A stretch of 64,000 nt of DNA from JAHZMA01 sp965205905. Its GTDB lineage: Bacteria; Pseudomonadota; Alphaproteobacteria; JABAAW01; JAHZMA01. The stretch lies in the NCBI GenBank assembly GCA_965205905.1, contig CBDBHZ010000011.1:496001-560000 (forward strand), in the 5' to 3' direction. The position numbers and the translations under genes were made by a program. Below, in pieces: positions 28,553-36,915 of this stretch (within the stretch, counting starts at the first letter, position 1; every line of letters begins with the position of its first letter). A model generated the notes under the pieces. It saw only the letters and a list, made by a program, of their open reading frames with translations, was not told where the DNA came from and made no database searches.

Positions 28553-29302
28553 TTAATAGCTGTTTGGAAAAATGGTGATGCTGGTGATGATGCCAGATGA
28601 AATATCGCTGGAAAATCCCGCAAGACGTAAGCTCCATTTTCTATTCATTTTCTTTTGCAAGCCTATCTCCCATTCGGTGCTGGTGCCAGAATGCCTAATA
28701 TCAATAATATCACGGACATTATCTCTGCCTGCAACATATTCTTCTAATTTTAATTTGCCATTATATTTCCAGTTGATAATGCCGGGCTTGGCATATAAAA
28801 ACCAGCGGTCATCTATCAGCGGAATATAGCGAATATAATGAATTCCAAAAGTTTCATAATCATAATAGCTTCTGGTATTTACGGGCCTATTGGTATCACT
28901 CCATCTTAAGCCAGTTGTAACATTACGTGTTTCTTCGGCATAAAGATGGTTGTAAGATAATTCCAAACCATTTTTATTTTTTTCCCAACCAAAAAACAGA
29001 CCACTGGCATATTCACGATTATCAAGATAAAGGCTTTCATCAATGCTAAGGGTGCTATTGCCAGCAGTTTCAACATCGTAAGGTTCGGCATGTTCAAAAT
29101 TTGTTTGGCTATAGTTGATGCCCCAATAGCGAATATATTCTTCAAACACCAGTTCTTTTGCCTCTTTGCGGCTTGTAAGATTTGACGCACATTCGGTGCA
29201 ATAGCTATTATCTTGCGCCTGATTATATGCGATTTGGGCAGAAGCGACAGGAATTGTAGCCCATAAAAGTGTCAGTAACAGGAGTGCGGTAAAGCGTTTC
29301 AT
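28553..29302 (-). CDS. secreted outer-membrane beta-barrel-like protein
   Basis: About 249 residues with a good signal peptide (MKRFTALLLLTLLWATIPVASA) and alternating aromatic/polar strand patterns (GLFFGWEKNKNGLELSYNH, YFGIHYIRYIPLIDD-like), ending in a tyrosine. This suggests an eight- to ten-stranded outer-membrane barrel of the OmpA/OmpW type. Two cysteines near the mature N-terminus (CTEC) could bind metal or form a disulfide. I start at ATG 29302, with AAAGG upstream; a longer frame exists but adds an unlikely leader. No specific function is recognisable. Confidence 0.7.
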   Translation of the reverse strand: MKRFTALLLLTLLWATIPVASAQIAYNQAQDNSYCTECASNLTSRKEAKELVFEEYIRYWGINYSQTNFEHAEPYDVETAGNSTLSIDESLYLDNREYASGLFFGWEKNKNGLELSYNHLYAEETRNVTTGLRWSDTNRPVNTRSYYDYETFGIHYIRYIPLIDDRWFLYAKPGIINWKYNGKLKLEEYVAGRDNVRDIIDIRHSGTSTEWEIGLQKKMNRKWSLRLAGFSSDISSGIITSITIFPNSY

Positions 29303-29367
29303 CTTTTGCCTTTGTAATAAGAGATAAATTTTATGTAATGTAACAATATCATCATATAAGGGCAAGA

Positions 29368-30514
29368 TTAATTAAATATATCATCTTTGGTGATACGTTC
29401 TAAAACATGGTTTAAGAATAGCCAGCCTTTTTGTGTTAGGCAAAGATGATGCTGATGGGCGACCTGCTGATGGGTGATATAGGTGGCATAATCATGTAAG
29501 GCATTGGGGTTGATGATAGCTGAAAATTCTGTGCCTGATAATGTGATGCCAGTTTTTAAGCGCAAGCCCATTAGCAATTTTTCTAGCGCATTATCATCAT
29601 CACTCAAAGCCGTTAATGTAGCAAACGCATTTGATTTTTCGGCTAATGTCGCCTGCCATTTATCAGGATTTTTGATGGTATCGGCATGGTGGCGCACGCC
29701 ATTTAAGGTGATTCTACTATGGGCGCCAGGTCCGATACCCGCATAATCGCCAGCTTGCCAATAATTTAGATTATGCTTGCAGATATAATCTGGCTTGGCA
29801 TGATTGGAAATTTCGTAAGCAGGCATGTTATGGGCTGCCAAATGGTCAATATTATGTTTGATAAAATCAGCATTATCAGGCAATTCTAATTGTTTGCGCT
29901 GTGCCATTTTGAAAAAATGGGTGTTGGGCTCGATGGTCAGCTGATAGCAAGAAAGATGCGGCGGGTTATAATCAAGTGCCTGTTGCAATTCATCACGCCA
30001 ATCGCTTAACAACTCGTCTTTGCAGGCATAGATAAGGTCGAACGAAAAATTATCAAAAATTTTCACGGCATGTTGCAAGGCTTGATGCGCGGTTTTGGCA
30101 TCATGTACACGCCCTAAAAACTGTAATTTATCGTCATCAAATGATTGCACCCCAAGCGATAGGCGGTTAACGCCGCTTTTGTGAAAATCTTTTAAGCGTG
30201 CTACTTCTACTGATGAGGGGTTGGCTTCTAAGGTGATTTCGCAATTTTTATCAATTTGCCAATATTGCGCGATAGCGTGCAGTAAATTATCAACAAGGCT
30301 AGGCGGCATTAAAGATGGCGTGCCACCACCAAAAAAGATGCTGGTGATTGTTCGGTAATTGGTATTGATGGTTGAACCATTCAAGCTCTTTAAGATAGGC
30401 TTGCAGGAACGAATCTTGCTGAAACGGACGGGTGGCAACATGCGAGTTAAAATCGCAATAGGGGCATTTTTTTTCGCAATAAGGAAAATGAATATAAAGG
30501 CTAAATTGTTGCAT
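29368..30514 (-). pseudogene. hemW: HemW-like radical SAM protein (haem chaperone), +1 frameshifted
   Basis: HemW binds haem and SAM and is thought to insert haem into respiratory enzymes; it was long annotated as oxygen-independent coproporphyrinogen oxidase. The true N-terminus lies in one frame (30514 down to about 30376): MQQFSLYIHFPYCEKKCPYCDFNSH with the Cys13-x3-Cys17-x2-Cys20 cluster motif. The rest, from YRTITSIFFGGGTPSLMPP, is in the next frame down to 29368. One extra base between about 30358 and 30376 breaks the gene. Corrected, it would be 381 residues, close to the usual length, with no other defects. It starts directly after rdgB. Confidence 0.85.
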
Positions 30515-31117
30515 TTAAGAATGGTCATTCAAGAATGTTTGCAATTTTTGGAACGCATCAAAACGATGGCTGATAGTGTGTTTTTCGGCAGGTGAGATTT
30601 CGCCAAATGTTTTGTGATAACCATTGGCAATAAAAATCGGGTCATAGCCAAATCCATGTGTGCCACGTGGCGGAAAGCATAATGTGCCATGCACATAGCC
30701 TTCAAAAATTTCAGTTTTTTGATTGGGCACAGCAAGTGCAAGCGCGCAGGTGAAATGCGCGTTTAGATTTTCGGTATCGGCTAATATGTCAGCAAGATGG
30801 CTGAATGTGCCAGAAAAGCCACCATGTTTTTTGGCAAAACGTGCCGCATAAATACCGGGTGCGCCATCAAGCGCATCAATCGATAACCCCGAATCATCGG
30901 CTAATGCTGGCAAGCCACTCGCTTTCATGCAATGTTCAGCTTTTAGGCAGGCATTGCCCGCAAAATCAGTGGCAGTTTCTTCTGGCTCTACAATGTTAAG
31001 CTGTTTGGCTGAGATAATATCATCATCAAAATCATCTAATAATGTGGCAATTTCTGTTACCTTGCCATCATTATGACTGGCAATAATCAGTTTTTGATAT
31101 TGGGTAATGAAAGGCAC
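30515..31117 (-). CDS. rdgB: XTP/dITP diphosphatase RdgB (HAM1)
   Basis: This 200-residue enzyme hydrolyses non-canonical purine triphosphates (dITP, XTP) to protect DNA. Family motifs are SHNDGKVTEI (14-23), ADDSGLSIDAL (73-83, with the catalytic acid) and GFGYDPIF toward the C-terminus. It is placed directly upstream of hemW; in many alphaproteobacteria rph precedes it, but here a chemoreceptor gene lies between rph and rdgB. Confidence 0.94.
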   Translation of the reverse strand: MPFITQYQKLIIASHNDGKVTEIATLLDDFDDDIISAKQLNIVEPEETATDFAGNACLKAEHCMKASGLPALADDSGLSIDALDGAPGIYAARFAKKHGGFSGTFSHLADILADTENLNAHFTCALALAVPNQKTEIFEGYVHGTLCFPPRGTHGFGYDPIFIANGYHKTFGEISPAEKHTISHRFDAFQKLQTFLNDHS

Positions 31118-31134
31118 TTTATAAAAAGCGTTGG

Positions 31135-33306
31135 TTAAGATTTAAGGTTGCCCAAGAAATCTTGAATGGCATCGCGCAACGAAGCGATGGTTTGCGCTGT
31201 ATTGCTCACTGAATCTGACATGATTTGGGATTGATTGAAACTATCAACCACCCGTTCATTCACCTGCCCCACTTTTTGATTGGCAAGCGTGGTTTCAGCC
31301 GACGCATGTGCGCCCGCTTGATTGATTTCTTGTGCGCTTGCCGCTTGTTCTTCCATTGATGCGCTCACAGCCGTCATCATCTCACTCACATGATTGATTT
31401 CGCCTTGAATACTTACAATCGCATCAACAGCCTTATTCGAAATATCACGAATATTACCAATTTGACTGGAAATTTCTTCGGTTGCATTGGTGGTTTGACT
31501 GGCAAGGTTTTTCACTTCATTCGCAACCACTGCAAAGCCTTTACCTGCCTCACCTGCACGCGCTGCCTCGATGGTAGCGTTGAGTGCCAACAGATTGGTT
31601 TGATTGGCAATATCATTAATCAATGACACGATTTCACCAATTTGATTGGAAAGGTCTGACATGTTTTTAACAATCACATCAGTTTCTTGCGTGGTTTTAT
31701 GGGCAGATTGAATCGCCTGAATTGATTTCTGCATATTTTCAGCAATGCCAGAAATAGAGGAACTCATTTGGGTTGTTGCTGATGCCATTGTTTGCACATT
31801 ACTATTGGCATTGCCTGTGGCATTGGCAATCTCGCTTGAAAAATCTTTGGCTTCGGTAACGGCTTTGCGCACGATTTGATTTGACCCTTCCATATCTTCT
31901 ACGGCAGTATTTGCTTGCTCTAGCAAGCCTGACATTTTATCGCTAAATTCGTGAATTAATTCTTTGATAAAGTCACTTTGCTCATTTTCTTGCTTTAATC
32001 TGTCGTCTTTTTCTTTTTCTAGCGAGATTGTATTAATCATGCTTTCTTGGAAAATACTCACCGCTTTTACCATCTCACCAATTTCATTTTTGGTGATGTC
32101 ATTTTGCAATGTAATATCGGTATTACCGCTTGCCAATTTTTTCATGGCTTCAGTAAGGTAGCGAATAGGACCTGTAATGCTGGCGGATGCTAATCTGGTG
32201 AGCATAAACATCACAAATAAAATAATGACCACCGTGATAATCATCACACCTTGCAAGGCACGGAATGGCGCAAGTACTGTTTCTTCATCGGTGAGCGTTA
32301 TAATTTGATATTCTTGCCCAAGAAATGTGAAAAAGTTGGTAACATTGGCGAGCGTTTTACCAGTAACAAATGGTGAATTTTGTATAATGGAATCAGCTTC
32401 TGCTTGTTTTTCTTCTAATATGTCTGCATTTGCTTTAGCGGATAAAGCATCATTACTGGCTGCCGCAAAATCCTCGTCTGTGGCTTCATATATTTTATTT
32501 TCCTTTCTATTAAAAAGGAATATTTTTTTAGAATTATCTAAATGAACCTTATTACCGATTTCCCCTAATAATGAAGAATCAATTTTAATAATACCAACGC
32601 CAACGGGGGTGCGACTTTGGGAATCTGTGGTATTATCAAAAATAGATAATGCCATAAACGCCGCCTCGCCAGTTTGGCTATAGGGATAGGCTGAAAAATC
32701 AGTCAATAAAGGAACGCTACTATCTAAAACATCAAGCGATTGTTTGAAAATTTTTGCAAGCCCAGTGGATTTTAATTGGTCGTCTTCAAGAACATTTTTA
32801 CCGAAATCTGCATATTTTTTAACAGTATAGATAATATCGCCTTGCAGATTAATCACAATCAAATCATCATAATCGCCCAATCTAAAAAGCCTTGTAACAA
32901 AAGGATGATGCGAGCCATGCGTAATATTGTAAGTGGAAAAGATATTATTTGAAATATTCAGTTTTTCACGTTGGTCGGGTGGTAAGATGTTATTTTCAGT
33001 ATAGCTTTTAATTTCTATATCGGTCAGCGAGCTTTCCGCTTTGAGGGCCGCAAGACTGACAATACTAGGATTATCACGCGTCATATTTTTGAGATGTTTT
33101 TCGGTTTGATGCAAATAATTATGGAATAAAAGCAAGCGTTCATCAGCAATCACTCCTAATGTTTCGCGTGCAGCCTCACGGGCATTGCGCCCAGCACCAT
33201 AATCCACGATAAACCAAAGAATGGCAGTTGAAATTAGCACAAAACCTAACGCAACAATTTGGAACTTGTTGGCAATAGACATGTTTTTGATGTCGTCTTT
33301 AAGCAT
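31135..33306 (-). CDS. methyl-accepting chemotaxis protein
   Basis: A 723-residue inner-membrane chemoreceptor. Helix 1 is at about 12-31, a large periplasmic sensor region (about 32-345, possibly dCache-like) follows, and helix 2 (MIITVVIILFVMFMLTRLAS) leads into a HAMP domain and a long signalling coiled coil. The hairpin tip is well conserved (NQTNLLALNATIEAARAGEAGKGFAVVANEVK). Ligand is unknown. No C-terminal CheR-docking pentapeptide is visible. Its place between rph and rdgB interrupts an otherwise conserved neighbourhood and suggests insertion. Confidence 0.93.
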   Translation of the reverse strand: MLKDDIKNMSIANKFQIVALGFVLISTAILWFIVDYGAGRNAREAARETLGVIADERLLLFHNYLHQTEKHLKNMTRDNPSIVSLAALKAESSLTDIEIKSYTENNILPPDQREKLNISNNIFSTYNITHGSHHPFVTRLFRLGDYDDLIVINLQGDIIYTVKKYADFGKNVLEDDQLKSTGLAKIFKQSLDVLDSSVPLLTDFSAYPYSQTGEAAFMALSIFDNTTDSQSRTPVGVGIIKIDSSLLGEIGNKVHLDNSKKIFLFNRKENKIYEATDEDFAAASNDALSAKANADILEEKQAEADSIIQNSPFVTGKTLANVTNFFTFLGQEYQIITLTDEETVLAPFRALQGVMIITVVIILFVMFMLTRLASASITGPIRYLTEAMKKLASGNTDITLQNDITKNEIGEMVKAVSIFQESMINTISLEKEKDDRLKQENEQSDFIKELIHEFSDKMSGLLEQANTAVEDMEGSNQIVRKAVTEAKDFSSEIANATGNANSNVQTMASATTQMSSSISGIAENMQKSIQAIQSAHKTTQETDVIVKNMSDLSNQIGEIVSLINDIANQTNLLALNATIEAARAGEAGKGFAVVANEVKNLASQTTNATEEISSQIGNIRDISNKAVDAIVSIQGEINHVSEMMTAVSASMEEQAASAQEINQAGAHASAETTLANQKVGQVNERVVDSFNQSQIMSDSVSNTAQTIASLRDAIQDFLGNLKS

Positions 33307-33518
33307 TGTCGGTAATCACATCCCTAATAAAAATTCATATATCGTAACAATAATAGGCATTGCTATATATATTTTTTGTGAACAACATTTTTCATTCAAA
33401 ATAAAGAGCAAAAATTAAGCCATTCGCATAACATTATACAACATAAATGACAAAAGATACAAACATTTTCTCAAACATTATCGTTATTAGTTGGAAATTA
33501 TCGCAACGCAGGCAGCAA

Positions 33519-34241
33519 TCATACGCTATTCAGACATTCTTTTTGTAGCGTAATAATGTCATCAGAGGCTTTTTGTGCCAGTGATAGCATGGTTTGCAAC
33601 TGCATCACATCAAACGGGTCTTTTTCGGCTGTGCCCTGCACCTCAATAATTTTTTGTTCATCATTCAGCACAAAATTAGCATCAGTTTGCGCGATAACAT
33701 CTTCTTCATATTCTAAATCCAACCGCACTTCATCATCAATAATACCCGCTGAGATTGCCGCAATATGATAGCGTAATGGCGATTTTTTAATATGGTTTTG
33801 TTGCAACATTTTATCAAAACACAGCGCCATTGCCACAAACGCGCCATTGATAGCGGCAGTGCGGGTGCCACCATCAGCCTCTATCACATCGCAATCAATA
33901 CGAATCTGCCAGTCAGCAAAAGCGGTAAAATCACAAGCACTGCGTAAGGCACGTCCGATAAGCCTCTGAATCTCTTTGGTGCGCCCGCTTTCTAACATAG
34001 ATTTACGGTCGGTGCGTTGATGGGTGGCACGGGGCAACATGGCATATTCTGCGGTCAGCCAGCCTTGATTCTTACCACGCAAAAAATATGGCACACGGTT
34101 ATCGGCACTGGCGGTGCAACGGATAATGGTGTTACCACAATGAATCTCGCAACTTCCTTCGGCATATTTTGAAATATCGCGAATCAGTGTGATGGGTCGC
34201 ATTTCGGTGTTGCTGCGCGCCTCGCGCTGAAAACTTGCCAT
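33519..34241 (-). CDS. rph: ribonuclease PH
   Basis: RNase PH is a phosphorolytic 3'-5' exoribonuclease that trims tRNA 3' ends. The 240-residue protein shows the family start (RPITLIRDISKYAEGSCEIHCGNT), GWLTAEYAMLPRAT, the RTDRKSM...GRTKEIQRLIGRALR block and DCDVIEADGGTRTAAI. It is complete and of normal length. The upstream esterase gene ends 11 bp before it. Confidence 0.96.
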   Translation of the reverse strand: MASFQREARSNTEMRPITLIRDISKYAEGSCEIHCGNTIIRCTASADNRVPYFLRGKNQGWLTAEYAMLPRATHQRTDRKSMLESGRTKEIQRLIGRALRSACDFTAFADWQIRIDCDVIEADGGTRTAAINGAFVAMALCFDKMLQQNHIKKSPLRYHIAAISAGIIDDEVRLDLEYEEDVIAQTDANFVLNDEQKIIEVQGTAEKDPFDVMQLQTMLSLAQKASDDIITLQKECLNSV

Positions 34242-34531
34242 GATTTATTCCTTATATTTCGTGATTCATAAAATCGATAATGGCTTCTAAAATATCGCCA
34301 TCCTAAATGATGAGCGGCATTATCGGAGAGACACAGAGTGCTTTTCACCTTATGCTGTTGCAAGATGGCATAGGCATATTCCGATGCTTGCACTGGCACA
34401 ACTTCATCCAATTTGCCATGACACAATAATATAGGTGTATCATTGGTATAGTGATTCTCAAAATCATCAGCAAAGGCAAGCATACCCGCACAGCCAATCA
34501 CGCCTTTATATGTGTTACGTAAACCAGTGTA

Positions 34532-34557
34532 GCACCATCCCAATGCACCATCATCGC
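34532..34557 (-). repeat. 13-bp imperfect duplication at the esterase frameshift
   Basis: GCACCATC occurs at 34532-34539 and again at 34545-34552, a 13-bp offset, within the nucleophile-proximal coding region where the reading frame breaks. A 13-bp duplication changes frame by one base, which fits the observed shift only if combined with local substitutions, so cause is not proven. Confidence 0.55.
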
Positions 34558-34904
34558 CCCTTGCGAGAAGCCAAATAGAATGATATTGCTGGGCTGATAG
34601 CCATATTTTTGAGTAACGATTGTGCTGATAAAATTTTGTAATTCAGGCGATGCTTGGGTTACGCCTTTTTTTACGATATTAATTTTTTTGGCAATATCGG
34701 GATTTGAGGTATCGTAATCAGCCAGTGAAAACCATTGAAACGCATCATCATTGGCGTTAGGGGCTGCCCCGTCTATTTTTTGGGGCGCATCAAGCAACAT
34801 AAAAGCAGTATGAGGAAAGAGAGGACGTAAATTGCGCGCAATATCCAAAAAATCGTAACAATTACTGCCATAGCCATGCAGAAACAGCATAATATCACCC
34901 TGTT

Positions 34905-34928
34905 GGTTTTCTTGGGGGTTTTCTTGGG
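34905..34928 (-). repeat. 12-bp tandem duplication in the esterase N-terminus
   Basis: Two exact copies of GGTTTTCTTGGG (34905-34916, 34917-34928) encode the ENPQENQQ-type segment near residue 10. It is in frame and harmless to reading. Confidence 0.8.
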
Positions 34929-34955
34929 GGCTTAGATAAAGATAGCGCATTTATA

Positions 34956-35126
34956 TCAATCTTTGGGCTTTAATTGAAAAATACGCGAACAATAAGGGCA
35001 AGTTGCTTTACCGCTATCATCAATTTGCAGAAAAACCCGTGGATGCCCGCTGGCTTGGCGGTTGCCTTCGCACATTACTTGTTTATTATCACTGATAATA
35101 ATTTCATTTTTTTCAATATTTGCCAT
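34956..35126 (-). CDS. small zinc-finger protein, zf-CHCC (NDUFS6-like) family
   Basis: A 56-residue protein starting MANIEKNEIIISDN. It has Cys19, His28 (GHPRVFLQID), Cys43 and Cys46 (CPYC), the C-H-C-C pattern of the zf-CHCC family related to the mitochondrial complex I subunit NDUFS6. Alphaproteobacteria commonly encode such a small protein. It lies immediately upstream of the esterase gene on the same strand (5 bp). NDUFA12- and NDUFA9-like genes elsewhere in the window also point to a mitochondria-like complex I. Confidence 0.85.
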   Translation of the reverse strand: MANIEKNEIIISDNKQVMCEGNRQASGHPRVFLQIDDSGKATCPYCSRIFQLKPKD

Positions 35127-35270
35127 ATCAAAACCTTATATTAAAACTTTTAGATTATTTTGCGATAAACCCAATGATAAACCCAAAGATAGATATAGCG
35201 TAAATCATTCAAATAGGCTATAACATATTGTAACATTAATCAGTATTTTTATCAAAAAGGTGTGGTGTAA

Positions 35271-36215
35271 GTGGCAAAAGAATTTACCGAAGAGAATATT
35301 ATTACCATTTCAGGGCTTAACAAAACCTATCAATCAGGCAATAAAGAAGCTGTGCAGGCGTTAAAAAATATCAACCTTAATATTCCCTATGGCAGTATTT
35401 TCGGCTTGCTAGGACCAAATGGCGCAGGTAAATCCACGCTCATTAATATATTAGGTGGTCTCACCATCAAAAGTTCGGGCAAGGTAAGCATTGCGGGTTA
35501 CGATTTAGATAAGGATTCGCGCAATGCACGGGGCTCAATCGGTATTGTGCCACAAGAGTTAAATATGGACCCATTCTTTACGCCGCGCCAGTCACTTGAG
35601 ATGATTTCGGGGCTTTATGGCGTGCCAAAAAAACAACGCATCACTGATGATATTCTCAAAGCCGTCGGCTTGCTTGATAAGGCAGATGTTTCATCGCGCA
35701 AATTATCGGGCGGGATGCAAAGACGCTTATTGGTTGCCAAAGCGATGGTGCATGAGCCCGCTATTTTGGTGCTGGACGAGCCAACCGCTGGTGTTGATAT
35801 TACCTTACGCAAGCAATTATGGGATTATGTCTACGAGATTAACCAAAAATTTAAAACCACCATTTTGCTGACCACTCATTATTTGGAAGAAGCCGAAGAA
35901 ATGTGCGACCGCATTGCCATTATCAATCATGGTAAGGTGATAGCGAATGAAAGCAAAAAGTCGATTCTTAAAATGGTGGATGCCAAATCATTGGAAGTTA
36001 CCTTTGCCGAGCCGCTTAAAAAAATCCCTGAATCATTGAAAAAATTCAAGGTAGAACAGCTAAATCACCAGCAAACATTGGTGATAACTTATGGGCAAAA
36101 AACCGCGACTGCGGGTGAGATTATTACGTTATTGCAAAATGAAAAAGCGGTTATTACTGAAATTAGCACGCGTGAGGCGGATTTAGAGCAAGTCTTTTTA
36201 GACCTAACGAAATAA
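35271..36215 (+). CDS. ABC transporter ATP-binding protein, ABC-2 export type
   Basis: A 314-residue ATPase with Walker A GPNGAGKSTL (about 49-58), signature LSGGMQRR, Walker B ILVLDEPTAGVD and H-loop TTHYLEEAEE, followed by a C-terminal extension of the DrrA/YadG/NodI type. Such proteins pair with an ABC-2 membrane permease, but none is adjacent; the next gene is a DUF502 protein. The permease may be encoded elsewhere. The start is GTG with AAAGGTG upstream. Confidence 0.85.
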   Translation: MAKEFTEENIITISGLNKTYQSGNKEAVQALKNINLNIPYGSIFGLLGPNGAGKSTLINILGGLTIKSSGKVSIAGYDLDKDSRNARGSIGIVPQELNMDPFFTPRQSLEMISGLYGVPKKQRITDDILKAVGLLDKADVSSRKLSGGMQRRLLVAKAMVHEPAILVLDEPTAGVDITLRKQLWDYVYEINQKFKTTILLTTHYLEEAEEMCDRIAIINHGKVIANESKKSILKMVDAKSLEVTFAEPLKKIPESLKKFKVEQLNHQQTLVITYGQKTATAGEIITLLQNEKAVITEISTREADLEQVFLDLTK

Positions 36216-36231
36216 TAAGGGAATATCGGAT

Positions 36232-36915
36232 ATGAAAAATTATAAGAAATCAATAGCGTCAAGATTAAGAATCTGGTTGATTGCAGGCGTTTTGGTCATT
36301 GCCCCATTGGCAACCACTTTTGCATTAGCCAAATGGCTGATTGATGCCATTGATAATACAATCATCCCTTTATTGCCAACATCGACGATTGAGGGGTTTA
36401 GCCTATCAGAACTCATTGATAAAGTGCCGGGCAGTGGCGTGGTGATTTTAATGATTGTTTTGATTATGGTTGGCGGATTAACCGGTGGCTTTTTGGGCAA
36501 TAAAATTGTCGGTTGGACTGAAAATCTGATTAACCATACCCCGTTTCGAATTCTTTACAAAACCATCAAACAAATTTTGCAGACTGTTTTGCAAGGGCAT
36601 AGCAATGCGTTCAAAAAACCAGCAATGATAGAATATCCGCGCAAAGATTGTTGGGCGGTGGGTTTTATCACCAATGAAAAATGTTTCAAAAAAGTCTCGG
36701 ATAGCACGGGTGATGAGACGATGGTGAGTATTTTTCTGCCGACCACACCCAATCCCACATCTGGGTTTTTATTATTTTTGCCAAAAAAACATGTGCGCCC
36801 ACTTGATATGAGCGTAGAAGAAGCCATAAAATTGATCATTTCCGCAGGTATTCTCAGTGATGAAAATAGCGATTCCATCACAGATGAAATAGAAGAAGAA
36901 GCATCAAACAAATAA
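36232..36915 (+). CDS. DUF502 membrane protein
   Basis: This 227-residue protein has two clear membrane helices (about 12-35 and 70-95, VVILMIVLIMVGGLTGGFLG) and the DUF502 signature around TPFRILYKTIKQ and GFLLFLPKKHV. Function is unknown. It follows the ABC ATPase after 16 bp with a good AAGGGA ribosome site, so co-transcription is likely. Its 3' end overlaps the convergent TauE/SafE gene by 12 bp. Confidence 0.83.
   Translation: MKNYKKSIASRLRIWLIAGVLVIAPLATTFALAKWLIDAIDNTIIPLLPTSTIEGFSLSELIDKVPGSGVVILMIVLIMVGGLTGGFLGNKIVGWTENLINHTPFRILYKTIKQILQTVLQGHSNAFKKPAMIEYPRKDCWAVGFITNEKCFKKVSDSTGDETMVSIFLPTTPNPTSGFLLFLPKKHVRPLDMSVEEAIKLIISAGILSDENSDSITDEIEEEASNK

Larger units (their letters stand above)
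34252..34950 (-). pseudogene. phospholipase/carboxylesterase (alpha/beta hydrolase), two compensating frameshifts
   Basis: The gene reads in three segments. Segment one (34950 to about 34545) starts MRYLYLSPQE, contains LFLHGYGSNCYDF and reaches the nucleophile elbow GFSQGAMM. Segment two (about 34540 to 34310), one base shifted back, carries TGLRNTYKGVIGCAG and the catalytic-acid region CHGKLDEVVP. Segment three returns to the first frame after NAAHHL and ends DGDILEAIIDFMNHEI at a TAA (34252-34254). Net change is zero, so 232 residues could be encoded after correction. The first break coincides with a 13-bp duplication. Family: YpfH/EstB-like serine esterases. The start is 5 bp after the small zinc-finger gene. 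Confidence 0.75.

Noticed and set aside
30515..30528. Start of HemW in the second frame upstream of its true ATG
   Set aside because: The resulting N-terminus lacks the Cys cluster motif, which is present in the other frame beginning at 30514; it is an artefact of the frameshift.
34184..34260. Apparent extension of the esterase into rph
   Set aside because: It arises only from reading past the second frameshift; the genuine frame ends at 34252 before rph.
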